Shown here piece by piece: positions 15,388 through 22,466 of a DNA stretch of 27,291 nt. How positions within the stretch are numbered: position 1 is the stretch's first letter; each line of letters begins with the position of its first letter. Made by a program: the position numbers and the translations under genes. This stretch comes from Mageeibacillus sp. UBA5442 (lineage in GTDB: Bacteria > Bacillota > Clostridia > Saccharofermentanales > DTU023), in NCBI GenBank assembly GCA_002427475.1, contig DIRG01000058.1, positions 6,398-33,688 of the forward strand, given 5' to 3'. The notes beneath the pieces are model-generated. The model saw nothing but the letters and a program-made list of their open reading frames with translations, made no database searches and was not told where the DNA came from.

Positions 15388-16431
15388 ATGGCAAGATATT
15401 GTTTTTATTGTGGACGAGAACTTGAAGATAGTGAAAAATGCTATTGTCGCGCCCGCACCAGAGCTGAATCGGCAAGCAAAACTGCTGCTTCCTCTTCCAA
15501 TGTAAAACAAGATACTTCTACGAGCGATCATCGCACAGGTTCAGAGGGCTATGGTCAAAGAACCGGCGCAAGCTCCGCCTCTCATGCCCAAAGAACGACC
15601 AGTTCAGCCTCAGATTCAAATTCTACAGCTACGTCCTCCCATACAAAGTCCAAGCGTCAAGCAGCCAAAGCGAAGCGTCAAGCAGCTAAAGAAAAGCGCA
15701 AGGCCGACCGCGAGCGCATGCGGGCAGTCAGAGCTGAGGGCAAAAGGCGTACGCAGGCGGAAAAAGATCGTCGACGCCAGTCTTATCGCGGCGGTGCTAC
15801 AGGTTTTGCTGGAGGCAATAAAGCGCGCGGCGTGCAAGATATGCGCAGTTTCGGCCGTGAGCTGCTGCAATTGCTGCTTCGTCCTGCAGATGCTATCAAG
15901 TCGCAAGCTGACCCCATCTGGTCGCTTTCACATACTATTTTCCTGATCACAAGTGTTTTGCTCGGTGGTGCTCACATCAGCTTCGCCAATCGCTGGCTCT
16001 ACTCACTCCTCTTTAATGCACAGCTGAATCCGCCCGCAATGGATGGAGTCGGTTTATATTTCAGTGGCGTCCTGATGACCGGGTTTTTCCTAGTCCTCTA
16101 TGCTGCTATCCTCTGGCTACTGGCCCGCTTCCTCTTCCGCCAAGGCGGTTTGCCTTTTTCGCATACCCTGGCCGTGGGCAAAACTGCTTGGGCTTATTTG
16201 ACACTCTTCATGCTGGTGGCTCTGCCGACCACAATGCAGGGCGGCTTCTTCGGGCTACTCCTGGTTTTAATGGGCTTCGCCTTCTCCTGCTTAGTGTACG
16301 CACGTTCCATAGCAGTGATTACACATTTGAGCGACAACCAATCTCTTAATCTGACGCTTGTTTCACTGCTTCTCTTTACATCACTCTTCAGCGCATCGAT
16401 CGCTGTCTTCCAAACTTTACTGCTTCCTTAA
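15388..16431 (+). CDS. Zinc-ribbon membrane protein of unknown function
   Basis: The 347-residue protein has three parts. Residues 5-20 hold CxxC and CxC (Cys5, Cys8, Cys18, Cys20), a short zinc-ribbon knuckle. Residues 25-85 are Ser/Thr-rich and probably disordered. Residues 86-135 are very basic, with the near-repeat KRQAAKAKRQAAKEKRKADR. From about residue 170 onward there are four to five membrane helices (IFLITSVLLGG, YFSGVLMTGFFLVLYAAILWLL, WAYLTLFMLVALP, FFGLLLVLMGFAFSCLVYA, LTLVSLLLFTSLFSASIAVF), reminiscent of Yip1-like domains in other zinc-ribbon proteins of this phylum. I cannot assign a function. GAGG lies 11 bases before the ATG. It is divergent from the ATPase operon and followed by a palindrome before the ABC genes. 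Confidence 0.85.
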   Translation: MARYCFYCGRELEDSEKCYCRARTRAESASKTAASSSNVKQDTSTSDHRTGSEGYGQRTGASSASHAQRTTSSASDSNSTATSSHTKSKRQAAKAKRQAAKEKRKADRERMRAVRAEGKRRTQAEKDRRRQSYRGGATGFAGGNKARGVQDMRSFGRELLQLLLRPADAIKSQADPIWSLSHTIFLITSVLLGGAHISFANRWLYSLLFNAQLNPPAMDGVGLYFSGVLMTGFFLVLYAAILWLLARFLFRQGGLPFSHTLAVGKTAWAYLTLFMLVALPTTMQGGFFGLLLVLMGFAFSCLVYARSIAVITHLSDNQSLNLTLVSLLLFTSLFSASIAVFQTLLLP

Positions 16432-16460
16432 ATCAAAGCGTAATTTATCCGGAACAATCT

Positions 16461-16481
16461 ACTGCCGCAAATTGCGGCAGT
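16461..16481. promoter_or_regulatory. 21-bp perfect palindrome upstream of the ABC exporter
   Basis: ACTGCCGCAA and TTGCGGCAGT are exact reverse complements around one central A, extended by a further T/A pair. It lies 30 bases after the zinc-ribbon gene and about 80 bases before the ABC genes. A possible -10, TATACT at 16487-16492, follows directly. It could be the operator of a dimeric regulator of the exporter, or a terminator hairpin, since a T-rich stretch (TTTTCTTTCTTT) follows some ten bases later. The perfect symmetry is seen; the role is inferred. Confidence 0.55.
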
Positions 16482-16559
16482 AATGCTATACTTTTCTTTC
16501 TTTAAGTGTAATAATAGTAAACCGTCTTAAGTGGGATGAGTCTTTTTTAGGGGAATCAA

Positions 16560-18515
16560 ATGATTAGAAAAATCATGCGCCAATTGGCGTGGTTTATCGA
16601 CGCCTTTAAATTTGAATATCTTATTGGCCTAATCGCCATAGTTCTCAGCAATATCGCAGGTGTTGTTCCTACACGCTTGGCCGGATATCTTGCCGATCGC
16701 ATTATCCTGCAAGACATCAGCTTTGAGGTTTTTCTGAACTATATACTCCTATTGGTGGGCTTAGTAGTTATGAATTTCTTCCTCAATTACGTCTGGAATT
16801 ATTATATTTTCAAGGGCGCAGATGTGTCACCGCTTCTGGCACGGCAGATTAGCGCCCGCAAGATATTTTCTCAGAGCGCGCCTTTCTTCAGCAAAAACAC
16901 CACAGGCAGCCTGATGGGCAAAGCGACCAATGACGTCAATTTCATTGCGGACATGGCCGGCTACGGGGTAATGACGATGTTTGACTCTAGCCTCTACCCT
17001 GCCACCATCCTTGTCTTCATGCTGTCGATTTCTTGGAAACTGACTTTGATCACCGTGCTGCCCTTACCCCTCCTGCTCATGGCTTCGAAAAAGATCGGTG
17101 CCCACTTGTATGAGGAGTTCGACGATGCACAGCGCGCCTTCGATGCCATGAACGACCACGTTCTGGAAAACGTCTCCGGTGTCCGCATCGTGCGGGCTTA
17201 CCGTTTGGAGGAAGCGCAAACGGAACGTGTCGATGAACTGGCTGAGGAAATGTACCGCAAGAACATGCGCGTGGCCAGCTGGTCCGCCCTCTTTATGCCG
17301 GCGTCACGCCTTGTCTCCGGCATGACCTACGTAATAGCCATCGCTTTAGGTGCCGGTCTGATCCGCAACGGCGAAATCACGCTGGGCGCTCTGATTTCCT
17401 TCGTGTTTTTCCTCGGCATGATGACCTGGCCCATGATCTCCATGGGTGAGTTTATTAACGTATCGCAGCAGGGCTCTGCTGCGATGGAACGCTTGCAAGG
17501 AGTCTGGGATTATCCCGAAGACATGTCCGATCCAGAGAACAGCCTGCAACTTGAGAAGCTCGGTGACATTGAATTCGATGATTTCTCCTTTGCTTGGCCC
17601 GAACATAAGGATGACGTGCTGAAGGATATTTCCTTTACGATCAAGGAAGGACAGACCGTCGGTATCGTTGGACGCATCGGCAGCGGTAAGACTGCACTTT
17701 TGAAGCAGATTTTGCGTTTTTATCCGCAAAAAGCTGACCAGCCCAATGCTTCGACGAGCGAGTTAAAGAGCCTCCGAATCAATGGACAGCCGATTCAAAA
17801 ATACCGCCGCAGCGATATTCGTCGCCTGATTGGCTACGTACCGCAGCAGACTATACTTTTTTCCAAGACCGTCAGGGAAAACATACTGCTGGGTTGTCAC
17901 ACGGAGTCAGAAGTCTGGCCTTTGACGGCAGAGGACTTTGCGGAAGAAAAGCGCTTGCGCAAGCTAAGCTTCCGCGATCTTAATCGCGAGATGAAAGCGC
18001 GAACCGAAGCTGCTCCGAGTGGGGTTTTCTACTGGGATGAGCCGGACTGTGCCCCGGACGAAGAGGAAGATACGTCCTCCTATTATGACTGCGACGCGGC
18101 CTTTCAATTAGCACTCGATACGGCTGACTTTTATAAGGATTTGGAAAACCTGCCGCGCGGTCTCGAAACTTTGGCCGGTGAAAAAGGCATAGCCCTCTCC
18201 GGTGGCCAGAAACAGCGTATAGCCATCGCTCGCGCTCTGATCTCCAATCCGGAGCTCTTGATCTTGGATGATTCGCTGTCGGCCGTAGACGGCACCACAG
18301 AGGAGAACATCCTGCGTGAGCTGCGCCAACAGCGCCAAGGTAAGTCCACCGTGATCAGCGCACACCGCTTGTCGGCAGTTATGGAAGCGGATCTGATTCT
18401 GGTTTTGGAAGATGGCGAGATCACCGCACGCGGCACACACGATGAACTGATGGCAGCCGGTGGCTGGTACAAGGTACAGTATCTGAAGCAACAGCTGGAA
18501 CGAGGCAAGAACTGA
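16560..18515 (+). CDS. ABC exporter half-transporter with degenerate ATP site
   Basis: This 651-residue protein has a six-helix membrane domain (about residues 15-310) followed by a nucleotide-binding domain, as in drug and lipid exporters. Walker A is GRIGSGKT (371-378), the signature LSGGQ (546-550), and the switch histidine lies in SAHRLSAV. Walker B reads LLILDD with Asp571 where the catalytic Glu is expected. This is a feature of the degenerate partner in heterodimers such as BmrC or LmrC. Between the Q-loop segment (ending NILLG at 445) and the helix before the signature there are about 70 residues instead of the usual 15-20. The extra part is acidic (DEEEDTSSYYDCD). The stop overlaps the next gene (TGATG), so the two subunits are translationally coupled. 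The substrate cannot be deduced. Confidence 0.93.
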   Translation: MIRKIMRQLAWFIDAFKFEYLIGLIAIVLSNIAGVVPTRLAGYLADRIILQDISFEVFLNYILLLVGLVVMNFFLNYVWNYYIFKGADVSPLLARQISARKIFSQSAPFFSKNTTGSLMGKATNDVNFIADMAGYGVMTMFDSSLYPATILVFMLSISWKLTLITVLPLPLLLMASKKIGAHLYEEFDDAQRAFDAMNDHVLENVSGVRIVRAYRLEEAQTERVDELAEEMYRKNMRVASWSALFMPASRLVSGMTYVIAIALGAGLIRNGEITLGALISFVFFLGMMTWPMISMGEFINVSQQGSAAMERLQGVWDYPEDMSDPENSLQLEKLGDIEFDDFSFAWPEHKDDVLKDISFTIKEGQTVGIVGRIGSGKTALLKQILRFYPQKADQPNASTSELKSLRINGQPIQKYRRSDIRRLIGYVPQQTILFSKTVRENILLGCHTESEVWPLTAEDFAEEKRLRKLSFRDLNREMKARTEAAPSGVFYWDEPDCAPDEEEDTSSYYDCDAAFQLALDTADFYKDLENLPRGLETLAGEKGIALSGGQKQRIAIARALISNPELLILDDSLSAVDGTTEENILRELRQQRQGKSTVISAHRLSAVMEADLILVLEDGEITARGTHDELMAAGGWYKVQYLKQQLERGKN

Positions 18516-20302
18516 TGTCAAATACTCAGGACAAAAAAGCACGCAAAGCAAAAGAAAGAGCAAGCCTGAAGAGAATTCTGGCTCTGACTTCGCGCGTCAA
18601 AATGCCACTGAGCATCGGTATCACGCTGTCCTTAATTTCGGTACTCTTCGATCTGGCCGGACCCTATCTGGTTGGGCGGATTATGGACAATGAGATCTCT
18701 GTGCACGGTCAGGTGGAGCCTAGAAGCTTTTACCTGTTGATCTTTTTGTATGCGCTCGCGGTTTTGGCTTCTGCTCTGACCCGTTACCTAGGACAGATTA
18801 GCAATCAGAAGGCAGCCAATACAGTGTCCAAAAGCGTACAGAAAGATATCTTCCGCCATGTGCAGAAGCTACCGATCTCCTATTTCGACTCTTTGCCGGC
18901 CGGCAAAGTAGTGTCGCGTGTCACGAACGACACCCAGGCGCTGCGCTCCTTCTTCCAAGTTGTGCTCTCACAAATACTGACTGCGCTGCTCTATTCTGTG
19001 GGCATCCTGATCGCCTTGGCCAGCCTTGACCTGCGCTTGCTGGCAATTGCCGCCCTGTCCTTCCCTGCCCTTTTCTTCTTGTTCCGCGACTATCGGCGCA
19101 AGGCGTCGAGATTGAATTATCAGTACCGCCGCGGAATCAGTGAGCTCAACGCGAGCTTGAACGAGAACATCGAAGGTATGGAAGTTATTCAGGCTTTTGG
19201 CAAAGAACGCGCCATGTACGAAGACTTCAATCAAGTCAATGAGTATGTCTACCACAAAGGTCTGGGTATGACTCAGCTTTTTGCTTATAACACTCACACT
19301 GCAACCGGGGCGCTCAATTACCTGCTGCTGGCTTTGGCTCTGCTTTATTTCGGCTACGGCCACCTCAGAGGCGCCTACTACTTGCCCGTCGGACATCTTT
19401 ATATCTTCATCGACTATATGATTCGTTTCTTCGGTCAGATGAATAACGCCATGACTAGACTGGGTGAACTGGAGCGTTCGCGTAGCGCGGCTGATCATGT
19501 CTTTGAACTCTTGGATGAAAAAGCTCCTGACTTCGGTGGCGAAGCGCTGCCGGAAATGGAAGGCGCGATCGAGTTTGAAGACGTTACCTTTGCCTATAAG
19601 GAAGACGAAGACGTTCTCTGCGAAATCAATTTTGGCGTAAAAGCGGGTGAAACTGCCGCCTTTGTCGGTCAAACAGGCTCGGGCAAATCCACGCTGATGA
19701 ACCTGATCTTCCATTATTATTCGCCGCAACAGGGTCGCATCTTAATCGACGGCCACGATATTGAAAGCCTAAACGAAGACGATCTGCGCTCTCACATGGC
19801 GATTGTTTCTCAAGATCCTTTCCTGTTTGCAGGCACGATCGAGTCAAATATCAGCTTGGGTCGAAAAGACCTAGACAGCGATGCCGTGCGCCATGCTTTG
19901 CTTGAAGTTGGGGGTGAACACTTCCTCAGCAAGCTAAAAGACGGGCTGGCTACAGAGGTCAAAGAAGGCGGGAAAGAATTTTCTTCCGGCGAAAGACAGC
20001 TGATCTCCTTTGCACGGGCTCTGGCTCAAAACCCGACTATTCTCATACTCGATGAAGCTACATCGCATGTCGACACCGATACTGAAGCGATCATACAGCG
20101 CGGTATCGAGCGACTCGCTCAGGGCCGCACGACCCTCATTATCGCGCACCGCCTCTCCACTATCCGCCATGCGGAAAGCATCTACGTCCTCGATCAGGGC
20201 TGTATCGTTGAAAGCGGCAGCCACGATGATTTGATGCGTCAAAAAGGTATCTACTCCAGCATGGTGGCAGCACAAGGAATGGAACGAAACGTGATACACT
20301 AA
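18515..20302 (+). CDS. ABC exporter half-transporter, catalytic partner
   Basis: The 595-residue partner has the same exporter layout. Walker A GQTGSGKST is at 385-393, Walker B ILDEA has the catalytic Glu514, and the switch histidine lies in IIAHRLSTI. Its signature motif is FSSGERQ (from 489) in place of LSGGQ. In heterodimeric exporters the degenerate ATP site is made by the Asp-containing Walker B of one chain and an altered signature of the other, and this pair fits that scheme. The one intact site would combine Glu514 here with the LSGGQ of the first subunit. It resembles BmrD/YheH-type subunits. Overlap with the preceding gene and a 63-base gap to the following ATPase gene, with no terminator visible, suggest a long plus-strand transcript. 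Confidence 0.93.
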   Translation: MSNTQDKKARKAKERASLKRILALTSRVKMPLSIGITLSLISVLFDLAGPYLVGRIMDNEISVHGQVEPRSFYLLIFLYALAVLASALTRYLGQISNQKAANTVSKSVQKDIFRHVQKLPISYFDSLPAGKVVSRVTNDTQALRSFFQVVLSQILTALLYSVGILIALASLDLRLLAIAALSFPALFFLFRDYRRKASRLNYQYRRGISELNASLNENIEGMEVIQAFGKERAMYEDFNQVNEYVYHKGLGMTQLFAYNTHTATGALNYLLLALALLYFGYGHLRGAYYLPVGHLYIFIDYMIRFFGQMNNAMTRLGELERSRSAADHVFELLDEKAPDFGGEALPEMEGAIEFEDVTFAYKEDEDVLCEINFGVKAGETAAFVGQTGSGKSTLMNLIFHYYSPQQGRILIDGHDIESLNEDDLRSHMAIVSQDPFLFAGTIESNISLGRKDLDSDAVRHALLEVGGEHFLSKLKDGLATEVKEGGKEFSSGERQLISFARALAQNPTILILDEATSHVDTDTEAIIQRGIERLAQGRTTLIIAHRLSTIRHAESIYVLDQGCIVESGSHDDLMRQKGIYSSMVAAQGMERNVIH

Positions 20303-20365
20303 ACTAAACTTGTACACGTCCTGCACCTAGCTAAATTTATCCTCAATAAAAAAGGAGGAAAGGCG

Positions 20366-21577
20366 ATGCTCTTATTTATCGGTATTGAAAATTGGATGAG
20401 CTATCGTGAGCCGTACGGCTTTTCTATGATGGCAACTCCCAGCGAAACGTACTCTTCCCATTTGTCGCTCATCACCGGAGAACGCCGAGTCTTGCCCATG
20501 GGTATTCTCTTTGGTGGCAATGCTTCGGGAAAATCGAACTTTTTGGATGCTATCGCATATTTGCGCGGCCTGGTTCTGGGGCACTTCAGCCCCGAAGACA
20601 GCTTGCCCTTCCTTCTGGATAAGGAAAAGCGCCAAGCGGCCACAAATTTCCAAATTGACTTCCTCTGTCGTGAGAAACTTATGCGCTATCAACTCTCCAT
20701 AAATCGTGAACGAGTCCTCCATGAGGCGCTCTACGAGCTGGATCAAGACCTGAATGTTGAGGCTATGGTTTTTCACAGGCTTGAAGATGAGATCGTCGGC
20801 TCTGATAGTTTGAGCGCGGAAGCACTGACAACCGCTACCGAGTATCTGGACTGCGACAATTCCGATCATCTACTCTTAAGGCAACTGATTGTGGACTCTG
20901 CCCAGGCTGAATGCGCCTATACTTGGTTCAATGAATGTCTTTCGGTTCAAAACAGCCGTTTCTCCAACGATGAGCGTTTCGATTTAATGGATTCACTCAG
21001 CGAAAAGCCTCAACTTCTAGATTTGATCAATAAACTACTGCCCTTACTGGATAACGGCATTGACCATTTTGAAATTGATCCCCAAAACAAAAAGCAGCTC
21101 GTTGCAATCCATCACGATTCAAATGGCGATGAGCTACGCTTTCCTCTGCGCCAGGAAGCCTCCGGCGTCCGCAACCTTCTGGAGATTCTGCCACCACTTA
21201 TACTTTCACTAGATGATGAAGTCTCGGAAGCGCATATTATGGTCATTGACGAGTGGGATCGTAATTTGCACAGCCTGCTTTCGCTGGAGCTCTTGAACTT
21301 TTTTCTAGAACAGCGGCGGCCTGAAGCACGCACGCAGCTGATCGTAAGTAGCCATGACCTCAATTTGCTTAATCGCGAGATGTTCCGCAGCGATGAACTA
21401 TGGATCACGGAAAGACTCTCCGATGGCAGCTCGACTTTGCTCCCCCTTTCGGATTTTGGCGCCTTGGAGGAGGAGGATTTGGACTATCGCCAACTCTATC
21501 TGGAGGGTCGTCTGGGAGGTGTCCCTAATTTGAACGCCTTCATTCTCAGTGATTGGCCACAGGATTCAGAGGAATAA
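20366..21577 (+). CDS. AAA-type (SMC/ABC-like) ATPase of a RloA/AbiL-like defence pair
   Basis: This 403-residue ATPase belongs to the AAA_15/AAA_21 group found in defence systems. Walker A GGNASGKSN is at residues 50-58. The signature-like region is around SGVRNLLEILPPLIL, and Walker B with catalytic Glu is in HIMVIDEWDRNLHS (Asp295, Glu296). Then comes LIVSSHDLNLLNRE with the sensor histidine, and near the end the family hallmark YLEGRLGGVPNL. Proteins of this type (RloA, AbiLi, AriA of PARIS) act with a TOPRIM-like partner, encoded here one base downstream. In PARIS the ATPase holds the nuclease until a phage protein triggers release; whether this pair works that way is inference. AAGGAGG precedes the start. 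Confidence 0.88.
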   Translation: MLLFIGIENWMSYREPYGFSMMATPSETYSSHLSLITGERRVLPMGILFGGNASGKSNFLDAIAYLRGLVLGHFSPEDSLPFLLDKEKRQAATNFQIDFLCREKLMRYQLSINRERVLHEALYELDQDLNVEAMVFHRLEDEIVGSDSLSAEALTTATEYLDCDNSDHLLLRQLIVDSAQAECAYTWFNECLSVQNSRFSNDERFDLMDSLSEKPQLLDLINKLLPLLDNGIDHFEIDPQNKKQLVAIHHDSNGDELRFPLRQEASGVRNLLEILPPLILSLDDEVSEAHIMVIDEWDRNLHSLLSLELLNFFLEQRRPEARTQLIVSSHDLNLLNREMFRSDELWITERLSDGSSTLLPLSDFGALEEEDLDYRQLYLEGRLGGVPNLNAFILSDWPQDSEE

Positions 21578-21578
21578 T

Positions 21579-22466
21579 ATGAGTGAAAGCAAAAAGAAAT
21601 CAAATTTCGATTCTCCGTTTGAAGATTTAAATACTATCGCCCGCTCGCAATGGCAGCGCCGTTCCGGTGACCGACCTTTGGTGCGCCAGGTTTACGTTTC
21701 CTGCGAAGGAGTAGTCACAGAGCCCGAATATTTCGAGAAGCTACGCCCCTTTGTGCGTGACAATTATCGCCTCGTAATCGTGAAGAGGAAAAGAGAAGAA
21801 GTTGGGCACTCCTCCCCACCTCATATCCGCCGCAAGATTGAAAACTACCGCCGCGTTCGCCGCATCAATCTCAACGTCGAGGACGAACAATGGCTAGTCT
21901 TTGATGTCGATTCCTGGACGCCAAACCAATTCGCTGAAACCTATCGTTGGGCCGCTGCCCGCAAGAATAACTTTCTCGGCATCAGCAATCCCGACTTTGA
22001 ATACTGGCTGCTTTTGCACTTCGAAGATCCGCTGGATAAACTCTCTCCCGAAGGCATCAAGGCGCAATTGCGCTATTACATTCCAGATTATGACAAGCAC
22101 ATGCCCGATTACGACTTGACGGCGGAGGTTTTGAAGCGAGCCATGGATCGAGCACGTCGTCGCCATTGGTTGGATATTGGGAAGTCCGTTCCCCAGAAGA
22201 TTGCTCGCAGCAATCAAGGCGCAGCCTATCAAGAGCGCTGGGATAATCTCCTGCAACTGGCGGAGAAATATAATTATGAAAAGCCCGAAGAGATGGCTGA
22301 GGCGGCTTTCAGTAAAGAGAACGGTTCCACCGTCTATTTATTGGCCGAGCATCTAGTCGGCAAGCATCCTAAGCGCGATGTCGAGCGCAATAATGAAAGG
22401 CGTCTCCCCTTCAGCGGATCTAGCTCCGGCTTGGAAGGGCGACGATTGAGAATGTTTGAAATATGA
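21579..22466 (+). CDS. rloB: RloB-family TOPRIM-like protein, effector of the defence pair
   Basis: The 295-residue product matches the RloB family. Acidic residues in VSCEGVVTEPEYF (Glu43, Glu48) and VFDVDSW (Asp109, Asp111) fit a TOPRIM-like metal site, and SNPDFEYWLLLHFED (from Ser136) is the family hallmark. RloB proteins are found beside AAA_15 ATPases, and the AbiLii component of AbiL abortive infection is, to my knowledge, of this type. The likely role is a nuclease effector that halts growth on phage attack; no activity can be read directly. The ATG at 21579 follows GAGGAAT and the ATPase stop by one base. An in-frame GTG at 21549 inside the ATPase gene is less likely. The stop overlaps the rlmD start as ATGA. 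GC is like the host genes, so the pair is not a recent arrival. Confidence 0.88.
   Translation: MSESKKKSNFDSPFEDLNTIARSQWQRRSGDRPLVRQVYVSCEGVVTEPEYFEKLRPFVRDNYRLVIVKRKREEVGHSSPPHIRRKIENYRRVRRINLNVEDEQWLVFDVDSWTPNQFAETYRWAAARKNNFLGISNPDFEYWLLLHFEDPLDKLSPEGIKAQLRYYIPDYDKHMPDYDLTAEVLKRAMDRARRRHWLDIGKSVPQKIARSNQGAAYQERWDNLLQLAEKYNYEKPEEMAEAAFSKENGSTVYLLAEHLVGKHPKRDVERNNERRLPFSGSSSGLEGRRLRMFEI

Noticed and set aside
15652..15710. Short direct repeat (AAGCGTCAAGCAGC) as a mobile or regulatory element
   Set aside because: It lies inside the coding sequence of the zinc-ribbon protein and merely encodes the repeated KRQAAK unit of the basic linker.
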